DNA of 64,000 bases from Sphingomonas_Q fennica_A. Its GTDB lineage: Bacteria > Pseudomonadota > Alphaproteobacteria > Sphingomonadales > Sphingomonadaceae. Both the position numbers and the translations under genes were made by a program. Within the stretch, counting starts at the first letter, position 1. The number at the start of each line of letters is the position of its first letter. The DNA lies in NCBI GenBank assembly GCA_036946415.1, contig JAQIJD010000001.1, positions 1-64,000 on the forward strand, read 5' to 3'. This document shows, piece by piece, positions 17,639 through 26,920 of the stretch. Below the pieces are notes generated by a model. The model was not told where the DNA came from, searched no databases, and saw only the letters and a program-made list of their open reading frames with translations.

Positions 17639-18418
17639 TTATTTATTCCGATTCTTCCGATGCTTCTCGAGATCGAGCACCGTCGTATCGGCCCCCTCGG
17701 GCAGCAGGCCGAGCCGGCGGGCGATCTCCTGATAGGCTTCCACCTCGCCGCCGAGATCCTGCCGGAAGCGGTCCTTGTCGAGCTTCTCGCCGGACGTCAT
17801 GTCCCACAGGCGGCAGCCATCCGGGCTGATCTCGTCCGCCAGGATCAGCCGGGAATAATCGTTTTCCCAGATCCGGCCGAACTCCAGCTTGAAGTCAACC
17901 AGCCGGATGCCGACCGCGGCGAACAGGCCCGACAGGAAGTCGTTCACGCGGATCGCCATGTCGGCGATGTCGTGCATCTCGTCCTGGCTGGCCCAGCCGA
18001 AGCAGGCGATATGCTCGTCCGCCACCAGCGGATCGCCCAGCGCATCGTCCTTGTAATAATATTCGATGATCGTGCGCGGCAGCTGGGTGCCTTCCTCCAG
18101 CCCCAGCCGCTTGACGATCGATCCCGCCGCCACGTTGCGGACGACGACCTCGATCGGCACGATCTCCACCTGCCGGATCAGCTGCTCGCGCATGTTGAGC
18201 CGGCGGATGAAGTGCGTGGGCACGCCGATATGGCCGAGCAGCGTGTAGAGATGCTCGGAAATGCGGTTGTTGAGGACGCCCTTGCCGTTGATGGTGCCCT
18301 TCTTCTGGGCGTTGAAGGCGGTGGCATCGTCCTTGAAATATTGGATCAGCGTGCCCGGCTCAGGCCCCTCGTAGAGGATCTTGGCCTTGCCTTCGTAGAT
18401 CTGGCGACGGCGCGACAT
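17639..18418 (-). CDS. purC: Phosphoribosylaminoimidazole-succinocarboxamide synthase
   Basis: SAICAR synthetase, joins CAIR and aspartate with ATP in purine synthesis. 259 residues: MSRRRQIYEGKAKILYEGPE, the KKGTINGKGVLNN loop, VVVRNVAAGSIVKRLGLEEG, LVDFKLEFGR and LADEISPDGCRLWD are all present. A GGGAGAGG site precedes ATG 18418. Lies near purS-purQ but is separated from them by a regulator and an opposite-strand hydrolase. Confidence 0.97.
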   Translation of the reverse strand: MSRRRQIYEGKAKILYEGPEPGTLIQYFKDDATAFNAQKKGTINGKGVLNNRISEHLYTLLGHIGVPTHFIRRLNMREQLIRQVEIVPIEVVVRNVAAGSIVKRLGLEEGTQLPRTIIEYYYKDDALGDPLVADEHIACFGWASQDEMHDIADMAIRVNDFLSGLFAAVGIRLVDFKLEFGRIWENDYSRLILADEISPDGCRLWDMTSGEKLDKDRFRQDLGGEVEAYQEIARRLGLLPEGADTTVLDLEKHRKNRNK

Positions 18419-18585
18419 GGCCTCTCCCCCAAGGCGTTCAGAAACGACGATCGCCCCGAGACGCGGCATCTCCGGCACGGGGACGCGCGGGCGGGGCGGA
18501 TGGCCCGGCCTTCTAGCGGACGCGCGCGCGTTCCGCAATCGGCGGCCCCTTCCGCATCGGGCGGGAAAGGCTGTAGGGGGCGGCG

Positions 18586-19146
18586 ATGCCCGAGCGCGCC
18601 CCGCCCCCCGCCGACCTTGCCGGCCTGTCGCTGGCCGAGATCGCCGAGGCGGTGGCGGCGCGGCGGCTGCCCCCGGTCGACCGATGGGATCCGGCGCATT
18701 GCGGGGACAGCGGCATGCGTATCCTGGGCGACGGCACATGGCTGCACGACGGCGTGCCGATCGCGCGACCGGCGATGGTCAGGCTGTTCGCCACGCTGCT
18801 GCGGCGCGAGGCGGATGGCGGCCATGTGCTGGTGACGCCGGCCGAGAAACTGTCGATCGCGGTGGACGATGCGCCGTTCGTGGCGGTGGAGCTTGCGAGC
18901 GAGGGGGAGGGGCGGGCGCGGCGGCTGGCGTTCCGGCTGAACACCGGCGATCTCGCCGCCGCAGGGCCGGGGCATGGCCTCCGGTGGCGGGGCGACGTGC
19001 CCTACCTGGCGGTGCGCGCCGGGCTGGAGGCGCGGATCGCGCGGCCGGTGTTCTACGAGCTCGCCGATCGCGCGCTGGCCGAGGGCGGCGACCCGCCCGG
19101 CCTGTGGAGCGACGGCCTGTTCCTGCCGCTGGTGCCCCGGCCATGA
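18586..19146 (+). CDS. DUF1285 domain protein
   Basis: 186-residue protein of the DUF1285 family, function unknown. Characteristic elements: PPVDRWDPAHCGDSGMRI, GDGTWLHDGVPIARPAMVRLF, LVTPAEKLSIAVDDAPFVAVE. First gene of an overlapping cluster with the NUDIX and CCA transferase genes; the DUF1285 stop overlaps the next ATG (ATGA), an arrangement common in alphaproteobacteria. Confidence 0.88.
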   Translation: MPERAPPPADLAGLSLAEIAEAVAARRLPPVDRWDPAHCGDSGMRILGDGTWLHDGVPIARPAMVRLFATLLRREADGGHVLVTPAEKLSIAVDDAPFVAVELASEGEGRARRLAFRLNTGDLAAAGPGHGLRWRGDVPYLAVRAGLEARIARPVFYELADRALAEGGDPPGLWSDGLFLPLVPRP

Positions 19147-19736
19147 CGCTGGCCGAACGGATCGCGGCGGCGCTCGCCCGGCCGCTGCCGGCCGATGCCG
19201 CGATCCTCGCCGCCGATCTGGACGACGAGGAACTGGCCGCCGAACCGGTCGCGGCGGCGGTGCTGATCGCGATCACCGACCGGCCGGAGCCGGGCGTGAT
19301 CCTGACGCAGCGCCACGCCGGCCTGCGCGCGCATGCGGGGCAGGTCTCCTTCCCCGGCGGGCGGATCGACCCCGGCGATGCCGACGCCGCCGCGGCGGCG
19401 CTGCGCGAGGCGTGGGAGGAGATCGGCCTCGATCCCGCCGCCGCCACGGTGGTGGGGGCGGGCGATCCCTATCGCACCGGCACCGGCTATCTGATCGCGC
19501 CGGTGGTGGCGGTGATCCCGCCCGACCTGCCGCTCGTCCCCAACCCGCACGAGGTGGACGCGATCTTCGAGCCGCCGCTCGCCTTCCTGCTCGATCCCGC
19601 CAACCGCGTCTCGACGACGGCGGAGTGGCGCGGGCGCGAGCGCCGCTTCTGGGACATCGGCTGGCAGGAGCGGCGGGTGTGGGGGGCGACGGCGGCGATG
19701 ATCGCCAACCTGTCGTGGCGGCTGCGCGATGCGTGA
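19143..19736 (+). CDS. NUDIX hydrolase, CoA pyrophosphatase-like
   Basis: 197 residues. The segment TQRHAGLRAHAGQVSFPGG with the Nudix box (PGGRIDPGDADAAAAALREA and the following WEEIGLD) matches the CoA/ADP-ribose pyrophosphatase subgroup (NudL-like), which cleaves coenzyme A to 4'-phosphopantetheine and 3',5'-ADP. Overlaps DUF1285 upstream and the CCA transferase downstream. Confidence 0.92.
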   Translation: MTLAERIAAALARPLPADAAILAADLDDEELAAEPVAAAVLIAITDRPEPGVILTQRHAGLRAHAGQVSFPGGRIDPGDADAAAAALREAWEEIGLDPAAATVVGAGDPYRTGTGYLIAPVVAVIPPDLPLVPNPHEVDAIFEPPLAFLLDPANRVSTTAEWRGRERRFWDIGWQERRVWGATAAMIANLSWRLRDA

Positions 19737-20953
19737 GCGGGCGACCGTGCCGGTGCCGCCTGCGGGGCGCGACCCGCAGGCGCTGGCCGCGCTGGCCGAT
19801 GCGCTGGGGGCGGGGGCGGACGAGGCGCGCTACATCGGCGGATGGGTGCGCGATACGCTGCTCGGCCTCTCCCCCGACGACATCGACATGGCGACCGCGC
19901 ATCCGCCGGAAGCGGTGATCGCGCGGCTGGAGGCGGCGGGCATCGCCTATTGGACCAGCAAGTCCGGCCTCGCCCACGGCACCGTCACCGCCATGCCCGA
20001 CGGCGCCCCGGTGGAGGTGACGACGCTGCGCCGCGACGTGGCGACCGACGGCCGCCATGCGACCGTGGCCTTCACCGCCGACTGGCGGGCGGATGCGGCG
20101 CGCCGCGACTTCACGATCAACGCGCTGTCGGCCGATCCGCTGACGGGCCGCGTCCACGATCATTTCGGCGGGCTGGACGATCTGGCGGCGGGGCGGGTGG
20201 CGTTCATCGGCGATCCCCTCGAACGGATCGCCGAGGATCATCTGCGCATCCTGCGCTTCTTCCGCTTCCATGCGCGCTTCGGGCGGGGGGGCGGCGGATG
20301 CGGCGGCGCTTGCGGCCTGCACCGCCCGCGCCAACGACCTGATGGCACTCTCGCGCGAGCGGATCGCCGCGGAACTGCTGAAGCTGCTCGCCGCCGCCGA
20401 TCCGGCGCCGGCGGTGGGCCTGATGGTGGCCGGCGGCGTGCTGCGCCCGGTGCTGCCCGAGATCGGCGATGCCGCCGGCCTCGCCCGCACGATCGCGGCG
20501 GAGGCGGCGGCGGGGGTGGCGGGCGATCCGCTGCGGCGGCTGGCGGCGCTGCTGCCCCCCGATCCGGCGGTGGCGACGGCGGTGGCGCAGCGGCTGCGCC
20601 TGTCGCGCGCGCAAACGGCGCGGCTGGCGGCGGCGGCCGATCCGGTGCCGGCGGGCGAACCGCAGGCGGCGGCGTGGCGGATCGGCGCGGAAGCGATGGT
20701 CGACCGGCTGCTGATCCGCGGCGGCGATCCGGGAACGGCGCGGATGGTGGCGGCGTGGCGGCGGCCGCGCTTCACGCTGACCGGCGGGGCGCTGATCGCG
20801 CGCGGCCTCGCCCCCGGCCCGGCGGTGGCGGCGACCTTGAAGGCGATCGAGGCGCAATGGGTGGCGGAAGGCTTTCCCGGCGACGAACGGCTGGCGGCGA
20901 TCGCCGACGATGCGGTGGATCGGGCGCGCCCGGAACCCGGCCGATCAGGCTGA
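19729..20953 (+). pseudogene. cca: CCA tRNA nucleotidyltransferase, split by one extra G
   Basis: Class II CCA-adding enzyme that repairs or builds the tRNA 3' CCA end. The head domain is intact: YIGGWVRDTLLG (residues 35-46), metal-binding DID (51-53), RRDFTINALS and EDHLRILRFFRFHARFG. Right after this, a run of seven G (20285-20291) shifts the frame. Removing one G continues as RFGRGAADAAALAACTARAN, then the body domain (MALSRERIAAELLKLLAA) to 20953, about 407 residues in all, the expected length. The gene is normally important for growth and both parts are fully conserved, so an assembly homopolymer error seems likely. As written, the frame runs into low-complexity sequence. Confidence 0.82.
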
Positions 20954-21011
20954 ACCGGCGGCGAAATCCCGCAGCGTGCCCCCGCGCCGGTGAAGCGCAG
21001 GTCGCGCGCGA

Positions 21012-22766
21012 TCAGGCCCTGGCGGCGAGAAAGGCGTAGGCATCCGCCGCCGGCAGCGGCCTCGCCCAATAATAGCCCTGGCCGGTGGTGCAGCCGAGCG
21101 CGGTCAGCGTCTGCGCGAGTTCGACCGTCTCGATGCCTTCGGCGGTGGTGTGCATACCCAGCGCATCGGCGAGGCTGAGGACCGCGCGCACGATCGCCAC
21201 GGCATCGCGATCGCCCAGCATGCCGGACACGAAGGACCGATCGATCTTCAATATGTCGATCGGCAGCTTCTGGAGGAGGGCCAGGCTGGAATAGCCGGTG
21301 CCGAAATCGTCCATCGCGATCGAGCAGTCGAGCGCCTTCAGCGCCGTCACCACCTCGAGCGCGCGATCGGGATCGGCGATGAGCGAGCTTTCGGTGAGCT
21401 CGAGGGTCAGCCGGCGGCCGTCGACGCCATATTGGGTCAGCGCCGATCCGGCGAGGGCCGCGACATCGTCCCGCTGCAACTGGACGGGCGAGACGTTGAC
21501 GCTGAGGCTGATCGGCAGCGGCTTGCCCGCCGCGCGGTCCCAATCGGCCAGCGTGCGGGCCGCGGTATCGATCGCCCAGCGGCCGAGCGGTACGATCAGC
21601 CCCGATTCCTCGGCGACGGGAATGAACTCGCCGGGGGGGACGGGGGGCAGGCCGTCCGGCGTCCAGCGCGCCAGCGCCTCGAAACCCGAAACCTTGCCGT
21701 TATCGAGGTCGATCAGCGGCTGGTAGGCGAGCGTCAGGTCGCCGCGATCGATCGCGCGGCGCAGCTCGGTCTCAAGGCTGAAGCGGCGGCGGGCGGCGTT
21801 CGTCTCGCCCGCCTGATAGATTTCCGCCTCGCCCGAGCGCTTGGCGCGCTTGAGCGCGATCTGGGCGTTGCGGATGAGATCGGCGGCGCCGGCGACGCGG
21901 GCGTCGCTGACCGCACAGCCGACCGCGCAATCGACGCGGATCTCGAGATCGGAGAGCCGCACCGGCGAGGAGAAGGTGGCGATGATCCGGCGCGCGGCGA
22001 GCAACGCATCGCTCTGGCCGTTCAGGCGCAGCAGGATGGCGAATTCGTCGCCCCCCAGCCGGGCGAGGATGTCGCCGTCGCGCAGGGACGCGATCAGGCG
22101 GCGGGCGACGGTGATGATGAGTTCGTCCCCTGCCATCGAGCCCATGCATTCGTTGATGCGGCTGAAGCGGGTGAGATCGCAGATGAGGACCGCATAGTCG
22201 CTGCCGTCGCCATTGGGGCCGATCGCCTCCTCCACCGCCTCGTTGAAGGCGAGGCGGTTGGGCAGCCCGGTCAGGCTGTCGTGCAGCATCTCCGTGCGCA
22301 GCGAGCGTTCGGTTTCGACCTGGGCGGTGCGATCGACCAGCGAGACGACGCACCGGCGGGAACCGTCCTCCCCCGGCGCGAGGCGGTGCATGCGAACCGC
22401 GAAATGGCGCTGGCCGACCTCGTCGTCGTGCCAGTCGAGATCCTCGCTCTCGACATCGGTGGCCAGGAAATGGGCGAGGCGGCGGGTGATCCAGCTGGCG
22501 TCGATCCGGCCGCCGCGACCGGACAATATCTGCTCCATCCGCATGTTGCAGCAGATCGGGATGATGTCCGCGGGGTCCGGCCCGTCCCCGGCATCCGGCA
22601 GGCGCGCGTAGAGGCCGGCGGCGATCGGCAGCGCATCCAGCAATTGCTGGCGACGGCGCTGCCAATCGCTCAGCCGGTCGCTTCCCTCCATCCCGTCGGC
22701 CAGCGCCATCGCATGCGCGATGTCGGTCATCGACAGGCTGTCGTTGGCGGGTTGGGGCGGGTTCAT
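21012..22766 (-). CDS. GGDEF-EAL cyclic-di-GMP turnover protein
   Basis: 584 residues, no transmembrane segments. N-terminal region of about 150 residues with a PAS-like look (HFAVRMHRLAPGEDGSRRCVV), then a GGDEF domain (LTGLPNRLAF ... RLGGDEFAILL) and an EAL domain (FEALARW ... DDFGTGYSSLALLQKLP ... KIDRSF). Signature residues of both catalytic domains are intact, so it may make and break c-di-GMP; the GGDEF half lacks an obvious RxxD inhibitory site. Downstream of parC on the same strand. Confidence 0.92.
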   Translation of the reverse strand: MNPPQPANDSLSMTDIAHAMALADGMEGSDRLSDWQRRRQQLLDALPIAAGLYARLPDAGDGPDPADIIPICCNMRMEQILSGRGGRIDASWITRRLAHFLATDVESEDLDWHDDEVGQRHFAVRMHRLAPGEDGSRRCVVSLVDRTAQVETERSLRTEMLHDSLTGLPNRLAFNEAVEEAIGPNGDGSDYAVLICDLTRFSRINECMGSMAGDELIITVARRLIASLRDGDILARLGGDEFAILLRLNGQSDALLAARRIIATFSSPVRLSDLEIRVDCAVGCAVSDARVAGAADLIRNAQIALKRAKRSGEAEIYQAGETNAARRRFSLETELRRAIDRGDLTLAYQPLIDLDNGKVSGFEALARWTPDGLPPVPPGEFIPVAEESGLIVPLGRWAIDTAARTLADWDRAAGKPLPISLSVNVSPVQLQRDDVAALAGSALTQYGVDGRRLTLELTESSLIADPDRALEVVTALKALDCSIAMDDFGTGYSSLALLQKLPIDILKIDRSFVSGMLGDRDAVAIVRAVLSLADALGMHTTAEGIETVELAQTLTALGCTTGQGYYWARPLPAADAYAFLAARA

Positions 22767-22789
22767 GACGGATACATCACACGACAGGG

Positions 22790-25057
22790 TTAACGAATCA
22801 TAGACCGCGGCGGTAGATGAAAACGATTGTCGCGCGGAAATCCCGTCGGCGGCATGCGCCCGGCGGCACCGCGTGCCGCGCGCCAGGCGCCCAGATCGGT
22901 TTCGGACCGGGTCCGCCCGCTCTCCCCGCCCATCGGCCAGGAGAGGCCGTCCGCGTAGCGGAAGCTGATCGCGTCGGACAAGCCGCCGTCGCGGAACTTC
23001 TGGATCTGCACGCCCTGGCCGCGGCCGAGCGTCGGCAGTTCGGCGAGCGGGAAGACGACGAGCTTGCGATTGTCGCCGATGCTGGCGACGTAATCGTCCT
23101 GCGGATCGATCGGGTGGACGATGCGCAGCTTAGCGCTGTCCTTCAGGTTGACGACCTGCCGGCCCTTGCGCGTCTCCGCCAGAAGGTCGGCGACGTCGGC
23201 GACGAAGCCGCGCCCGTCCGAGGCGACGAGCAGCCGGCGTGCGCCTTCCCGCGCCGGCCACAGCGCCACGACCTGCGCCTCCGCCTCCAGATCGACCATC
23301 AGCCGCACCGGCTCGCCGAAACCGCGGCCGCCGGGCAGGCGATCGGCGCCGAGCGTGTAGATGCGGCCGGTGTCCGCCGCCAGCAGCAGCCGATCGGTGG
23401 TGTAGGCGTGGAAGGCGAAGGCGGGGCCGTCGCCCTCCTTGAACTTCAGCGCATCGGCGGCGGCGGGATCGCGATGGCCGGTCATCGCCCGGATCCAGCC
23501 GCGCTGCGATAGGATCACGGTGACGGGCTCGCGATCGATCATCGCCTCGAGCGGGATCTCACGCGCCGGGCCCTGCTCCTCGATCAGCGTGCGGCGCGCG
23601 CCCAGCGGCGTATCGGGGCCGTAGCGCTTCGCCAGCGCCTCCAGATCGCGCTTCATCCGCGTGCGCTGGCGGGCGGGGCTGTCGACCAGCGCCTGGAGGC
23701 CGCGGCCTTCGGCATCGAGCGTCTCGCGCTCCTTGCGCAGCTCCATCTCCTCCAGCTTGCGGAGCGAACGGAGGCGCATGTTGAGGATCGCCTCGGCCTG
23801 CCGCTCGGTCAGGTCGAATTCGGCCATCAGCACCGGGCGCGGCTCGTCCTCCTCGCGGATGATGGCGATGACGCGATCGAGGTTGAGATAGGCGACGATA
23901 TAGCCGTCGAGCAGTTCGATCCGGTCGGCGATCTTCGCCAGCCGGTGGCGGCTGCGGCGGACGAGGACGATATATTGATGGTCGAGCCAGGCCGCCAGCG
24001 CCTGCTTCAGCCCCATGACGACCGGGGTGCGCGTGGCATCCAGCACGTTGAGGTTGAGGGGGACGCGCACCTCGAGGTCGGTCATCCGGTAGAGGCTGTC
24101 GATCAGCACCTGCGGATCGACGGTGCGCGCGCGCGGCTCCAGCACGATGCGGATCGCCTCGTCGCTCTCGTCGCGCACGTCGGCCAGGATCGGCAGCTTC
24201 CGGTCGCCGATCAGCGCCGCGATCTGTTCGATCAGCCGCGCCTTGGGCAGTTGGTAGGGCACTTGCGTGATGACGAGCTGCCACTGGCCGCCGGCCAGCT
24301 TCTCGACCGGCGCGTAGCGCGCGCGGACGCGGAAGCTGCCGCGGCCGGTGAGATACGCCTCGGCGATGGCGGCGGGCGTATCGGCGACGATGCCGCCGGT
24401 CGGGAAATCGGGACCGGTGACGAACTGCATCAGCTCGCGCGGATCGCATTCGGGCTGGTCGACCATGTGGACGAGAGCCGCCGCCAGTTCGGCGACATTG
24501 TGGGGCGGGATGCTCGTCGCCATGCCGACGGCGATGCCGGCCGCGCCATTGGCCAGCAGATTGGGGAACAGGCCGGGGAAGACCTCCGGCTCCTCCTCCT
24601 CGCCATTGTAGGTGGGGCGGAAGTCGACCGTGCCCTCGTCCAGCCCGGCCATCAGCTCGCCCGCCGCCGCGGTCAGCCGCGCTTCGGTGTAGCGCATGGC
24701 GGCGGCGTTATCGCCGTCGACGTTGCCGAAATTGCCCTGCCCGTCGACCAGCGGGTAGCGGAGCGCGAACGGCTGGGCCAAGCGGACCATCGCATCGTAG
24801 ATCGATGCATCGCCGTGCGGATGGTATTTGCCCATCACGTCGCCCACGACGCGCGCGCATTTCTTGTAGCCGGCGGCGGGATCGAGGCGGAGGAGGCGCA
24901 TCCCCCACAGCAGGCGGCGGTGGACGGGCTTCAGCCCGTCGCGCACGTCCGGCAGCGAGCGGGCGGTGATGGTGGAGAGGGCATAGACGAGATAGCGTTC
25001 GCTGAGCGCGCCGTCGAAGGCGGTATCGACGATATGATCGGCGGGATCGGAAGCCAT
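22790..25057 (-). CDS. parC: DNA topoisomerase IV subunit A
   Basis: Breakage-reunion subunit of topoisomerase IV, decatenating chromosomes. 755 residues: LPDVRDGLKPVHRRLLWGM, the catalytic Tyr123 in AAMRYTEARL, and the GyrA-type C-terminal repeats. The quinolone-determining segment reads HPHGDASIYDAMVRLAQPF. Position 84 (E. coli ParC Ser80) is Ala and position 88 (Glu84) is Asp, noted because Ser is the usual residue. parE is not in the window. About 30 bases separate the parC start from a downstream-facing acetyltransferase stop on the same strand. Confidence 0.96.
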   Translation of the reverse strand: MASDPADHIVDTAFDGALSERYLVYALSTITARSLPDVRDGLKPVHRRLLWGMRLLRLDPAAGYKKCARVVGDVMGKYHPHGDASIYDAMVRLAQPFALRYPLVDGQGNFGNVDGDNAAAMRYTEARLTAAAGELMAGLDEGTVDFRPTYNGEEEEPEVFPGLFPNLLANGAAGIAVGMATSIPPHNVAELAAALVHMVDQPECDPRELMQFVTGPDFPTGGIVADTPAAIAEAYLTGRGSFRVRARYAPVEKLAGGQWQLVITQVPYQLPKARLIEQIAALIGDRKLPILADVRDESDEAIRIVLEPRARTVDPQVLIDSLYRMTDLEVRVPLNLNVLDATRTPVVMGLKQALAAWLDHQYIVLVRRSRHRLAKIADRIELLDGYIVAYLNLDRVIAIIREEDEPRPVLMAEFDLTERQAEAILNMRLRSLRKLEEMELRKERETLDAEGRGLQALVDSPARQRTRMKRDLEALAKRYGPDTPLGARRTLIEEQGPAREIPLEAMIDREPVTVILSQRGWIRAMTGHRDPAAADALKFKEGDGPAFAFHAYTTDRLLLAADTGRIYTLGADRLPGGRGFGEPVRLMVDLEAEAQVVALWPAREGARRLLVASDGRGFVADVADLLAETRKGRQVVNLKDSAKLRIVHPIDPQDDYVASIGDNRKLVVFPLAELPTLGRGQGVQIQKFRDGGLSDAISFRYADGLSWPMGGESGRTRSETDLGAWRAARGAAGRMPPTGFPRDNRFHLPPRSMIR

Positions 25058-25088
25058 GTCATGGCCCTAGCAGCGCCGGGATGCGCCG

Positions 25089-25601
25089 TCACCCGCGCGG
25101 AGCGAGCGCGCCTTTAGCAGGCAGGCTGCGGCCGGGCGCCAGCCGCGCCAGCAGGCGGTGCCGCTCGAACGGGCCGGGCAGCGTCCAGCCGCCGGTCGCC
25201 GCCGCGGCGAAGCCGAAGAAGCGGCCGTAATATTCGGGATCGCCGATCAGCACGAGCGCATCGGCCCCCGGCCCGCCGGCGCCGCCATCCGCCGCCGCCA
25301 GCATCGTCTCCATCAGCCGCCGGCCGATCCCCTCGCCCTGCATCGCCGGATCGACCGCGACCGGGCCGACCAGCACCAGCGGCACGCGCGCGCCCGCCGC
25401 TTCCAGCGCCAGCGGCCAGCACTGGATGGTGCCCGCCAGCCGATCGCCCGCCAGCGCGCAAAAGGAGAGGGGGGCGATCGGCCGTTCGCCCGCGCGCAGG
25501 CGATAGGCGGTGCGGCCGTGGCGATCCGCCCCGAAGGCGGCGTCGAGCAGGGCTTCGATCCCGGCGGGATCGGCGGCGGAGAGGGGAGCGATGCGGATCA
25601 C
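25089..25601 (-). CDS. GNAT family N-acetyltransferase (YhbS-like)
   Basis: 170 residues with start GTG 25601 (VIRIAPLSAADPAGIEALLD). Acetyl-CoA-binding core LVGPVAVDPAMQGEGIGRRLMETML, then LIGDPEYYGRFGF-like sequence LIGDPEYYGRFFGFAAAA, typical of the COG3153 predicted acetyltransferases. Substrate unknown. Upstream of parC on the same strand. Confidence 0.85.
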   Translation of the reverse strand: MIRIAPLSAADPAGIEALLDAAFGADRHGRTAYRLRAGERPIAPLSFCALAGDRLAGTIQCWPLALEAAGARVPLVLVGPVAVDPAMQGEGIGRRLMETMLAAADGGAGGPGADALVLIGDPEYYGRFFGFAAAATGGWTLPGPFERHRLLARLAPGRSLPAKGALAPRG

Positions 25602-25706
25602 GGCCGCGCGCGCCCTATGCGGCGGGCGGCGGCGGTGCAAGCGGGATGGCGCGGCGGGCGCGCGGCTGATAGGGCGCGCGCGCCCGCCGTTACCAGAGAG
25701 TCTTCC

Positions 25707-26150
25707 ATGTCCCCCGCCCTGCGCCCGATCGATGACGTGACCATGGCGGGGCTCGATCCGCTGGGCGAGACCGACCCGCGCGACCTGCTGCGGCTGGAGG
25801 TGGAGGGGATCGAGGCCGATGTGCTGACCGGCGTCTATTCCGAAGAGACCCATCTGCCGCAGCCGCTGCGCGTCTCGATCACCGCCGACATGCGCCCGCG
25901 CAACCGCTTCCTGGCGGATACGCCGCTCGACGCCTCCAAGAATTACATGGATCTGAAGGAGGCGGTGACGGAGGCGCTGCCGCGCGACCGCCACTTCGTG
26001 CTGATCGAATCGGTGGCGGAGCATGTCGCCGACACTTTGTTCCTCCAGGATCCGCGGATCGTGCGCGTGGCGGTGAAGATCGTGAAGCTGGCGATCAGCC
26101 ATGGCGGCGAGCGGATCGGCATGACGCTGGTCCGGCATCGCCCGGCATGA
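25707..26150 (+). CDS. folB: Dihydroneopterin aldolase family protein
   Basis: 147 residues from ATG 25707. Contains LRLEVEGIEADVLTGVYSEE, KNYMDLKEAV and HFVLIESVAEHVADTLFL, matching the FolB T-fold family that converts dihydroneopterin to hydroxymethyl-dihydropterin for folate. The substrate-anchoring Glu (LIESVAE) is present. Its stop overlaps the start of a FolM-like reductase (ATGA), supporting a pterin role for both. Confidence 0.85.
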   Translation: MSPALRPIDDVTMAGLDPLGETDPRDLLRLEVEGIEADVLTGVYSEETHLPQPLRVSITADMRPRNRFLADTPLDASKNYMDLKEAVTEALPRDRHFVLIESVAEHVADTLFLQDPRIVRVAVKIVKLAISHGGERIGMTLVRHRPA

Positions 26151-26920
26151 CGGGGATGCCGCCGCTGGCGCTCGTCACCGGCGGCACGCGCCGGCTGGGG
26201 GCGGCGATCGCCCGGCGGCTGGCGGAGCGGGGGATGGCGCTGGCGCTCCACGTCCATACCGCGCGTCATGTCGACGATCCGCTGCTCGCCACGCTGAAGG
26301 AGGAGCAGATTGACTGGGAGACGTTCGTCGCCGATCTGAGCGACGAGGCGGCGGTGGCGGGGCTGGTGCCGGGCGTTACCCGGCGTTTCGGGCGCGCGCC
26401 CGACATCCTCGTCAACTGCGCCTCGCTGTTCACCGACGACGATGCCGAAAGCGCGACGATGGCGCGCTATGTCGACCATTTCCGCATCAACGTGGCGGCG
26501 CCGGCGGTGCTGGCGCAGGCGCTGGCGGCGGCGGCGCGCGCCGAGGGGCGGGTGGCGGCGATCGTCAACATCCTCGACCAGCGCATCGCCAGGCCGCATG
26601 GCGACCAGCTCAGCTACACCGCCTCCAAGATGGCGCTGGCCGAGGCGACGCGGCTGCTGGCGGTGGCGCTCGCCCCGCATGCGCGCGTCAACGGCGTGGC
26701 GCCGGGCCTGACGATCGAGACGCCGGCCTATTCGCGCGGCCAGATGCGGCGACTGGCCGAAGCGATGCCGCTCGGCCGGCTGCCGACGCCGGACGATGTG
26801 GCGGACGCGGTGCTGTGGGCGATCGACGCCCGCGCCGCATCAGGCCAGATCGTCTATGTCGATGGCGGTGCCGCGCTCCGTTCCTGGCCGCGGGACTTCG
26901 TGCATCTGGCGCGGGATTAG
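26147..26920 (+). CDS. SDR family reductase, FolM/pteridine reductase-like
   Basis: Short-chain dehydrogenase/reductase, 257 residues. N-terminal NADP motif LALVTGGTRRLGAAIARRLAE has the GGxRRxG pattern of pteridine reductases rather than classical GxxxGxG. NCAS stands for the NAG motif, and the catalytic YTASK is present. The tail IVYVDGGAALRSW resembles E. coli FolM. Coupled to folB, so dihydromonapterin or dihydrofolate reduction is plausible; this is inference from context. Confidence 0.85.
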   Translation: MTGMPPLALVTGGTRRLGAAIARRLAERGMALALHVHTARHVDDPLLATLKEEQIDWETFVADLSDEAAVAGLVPGVTRRFGRAPDILVNCASLFTDDDAESATMARYVDHFRINVAAPAVLAQALAAAARAEGRVAAIVNILDQRIARPHGDQLSYTASKMALAEATRLLAVALAPHARVNGVAPGLTIETPAYSRGQMRRLAEAMPLGRLPTPDDVADAVLWAIDARAASGQIVYVDGGAALRSWPRDFVHLARD

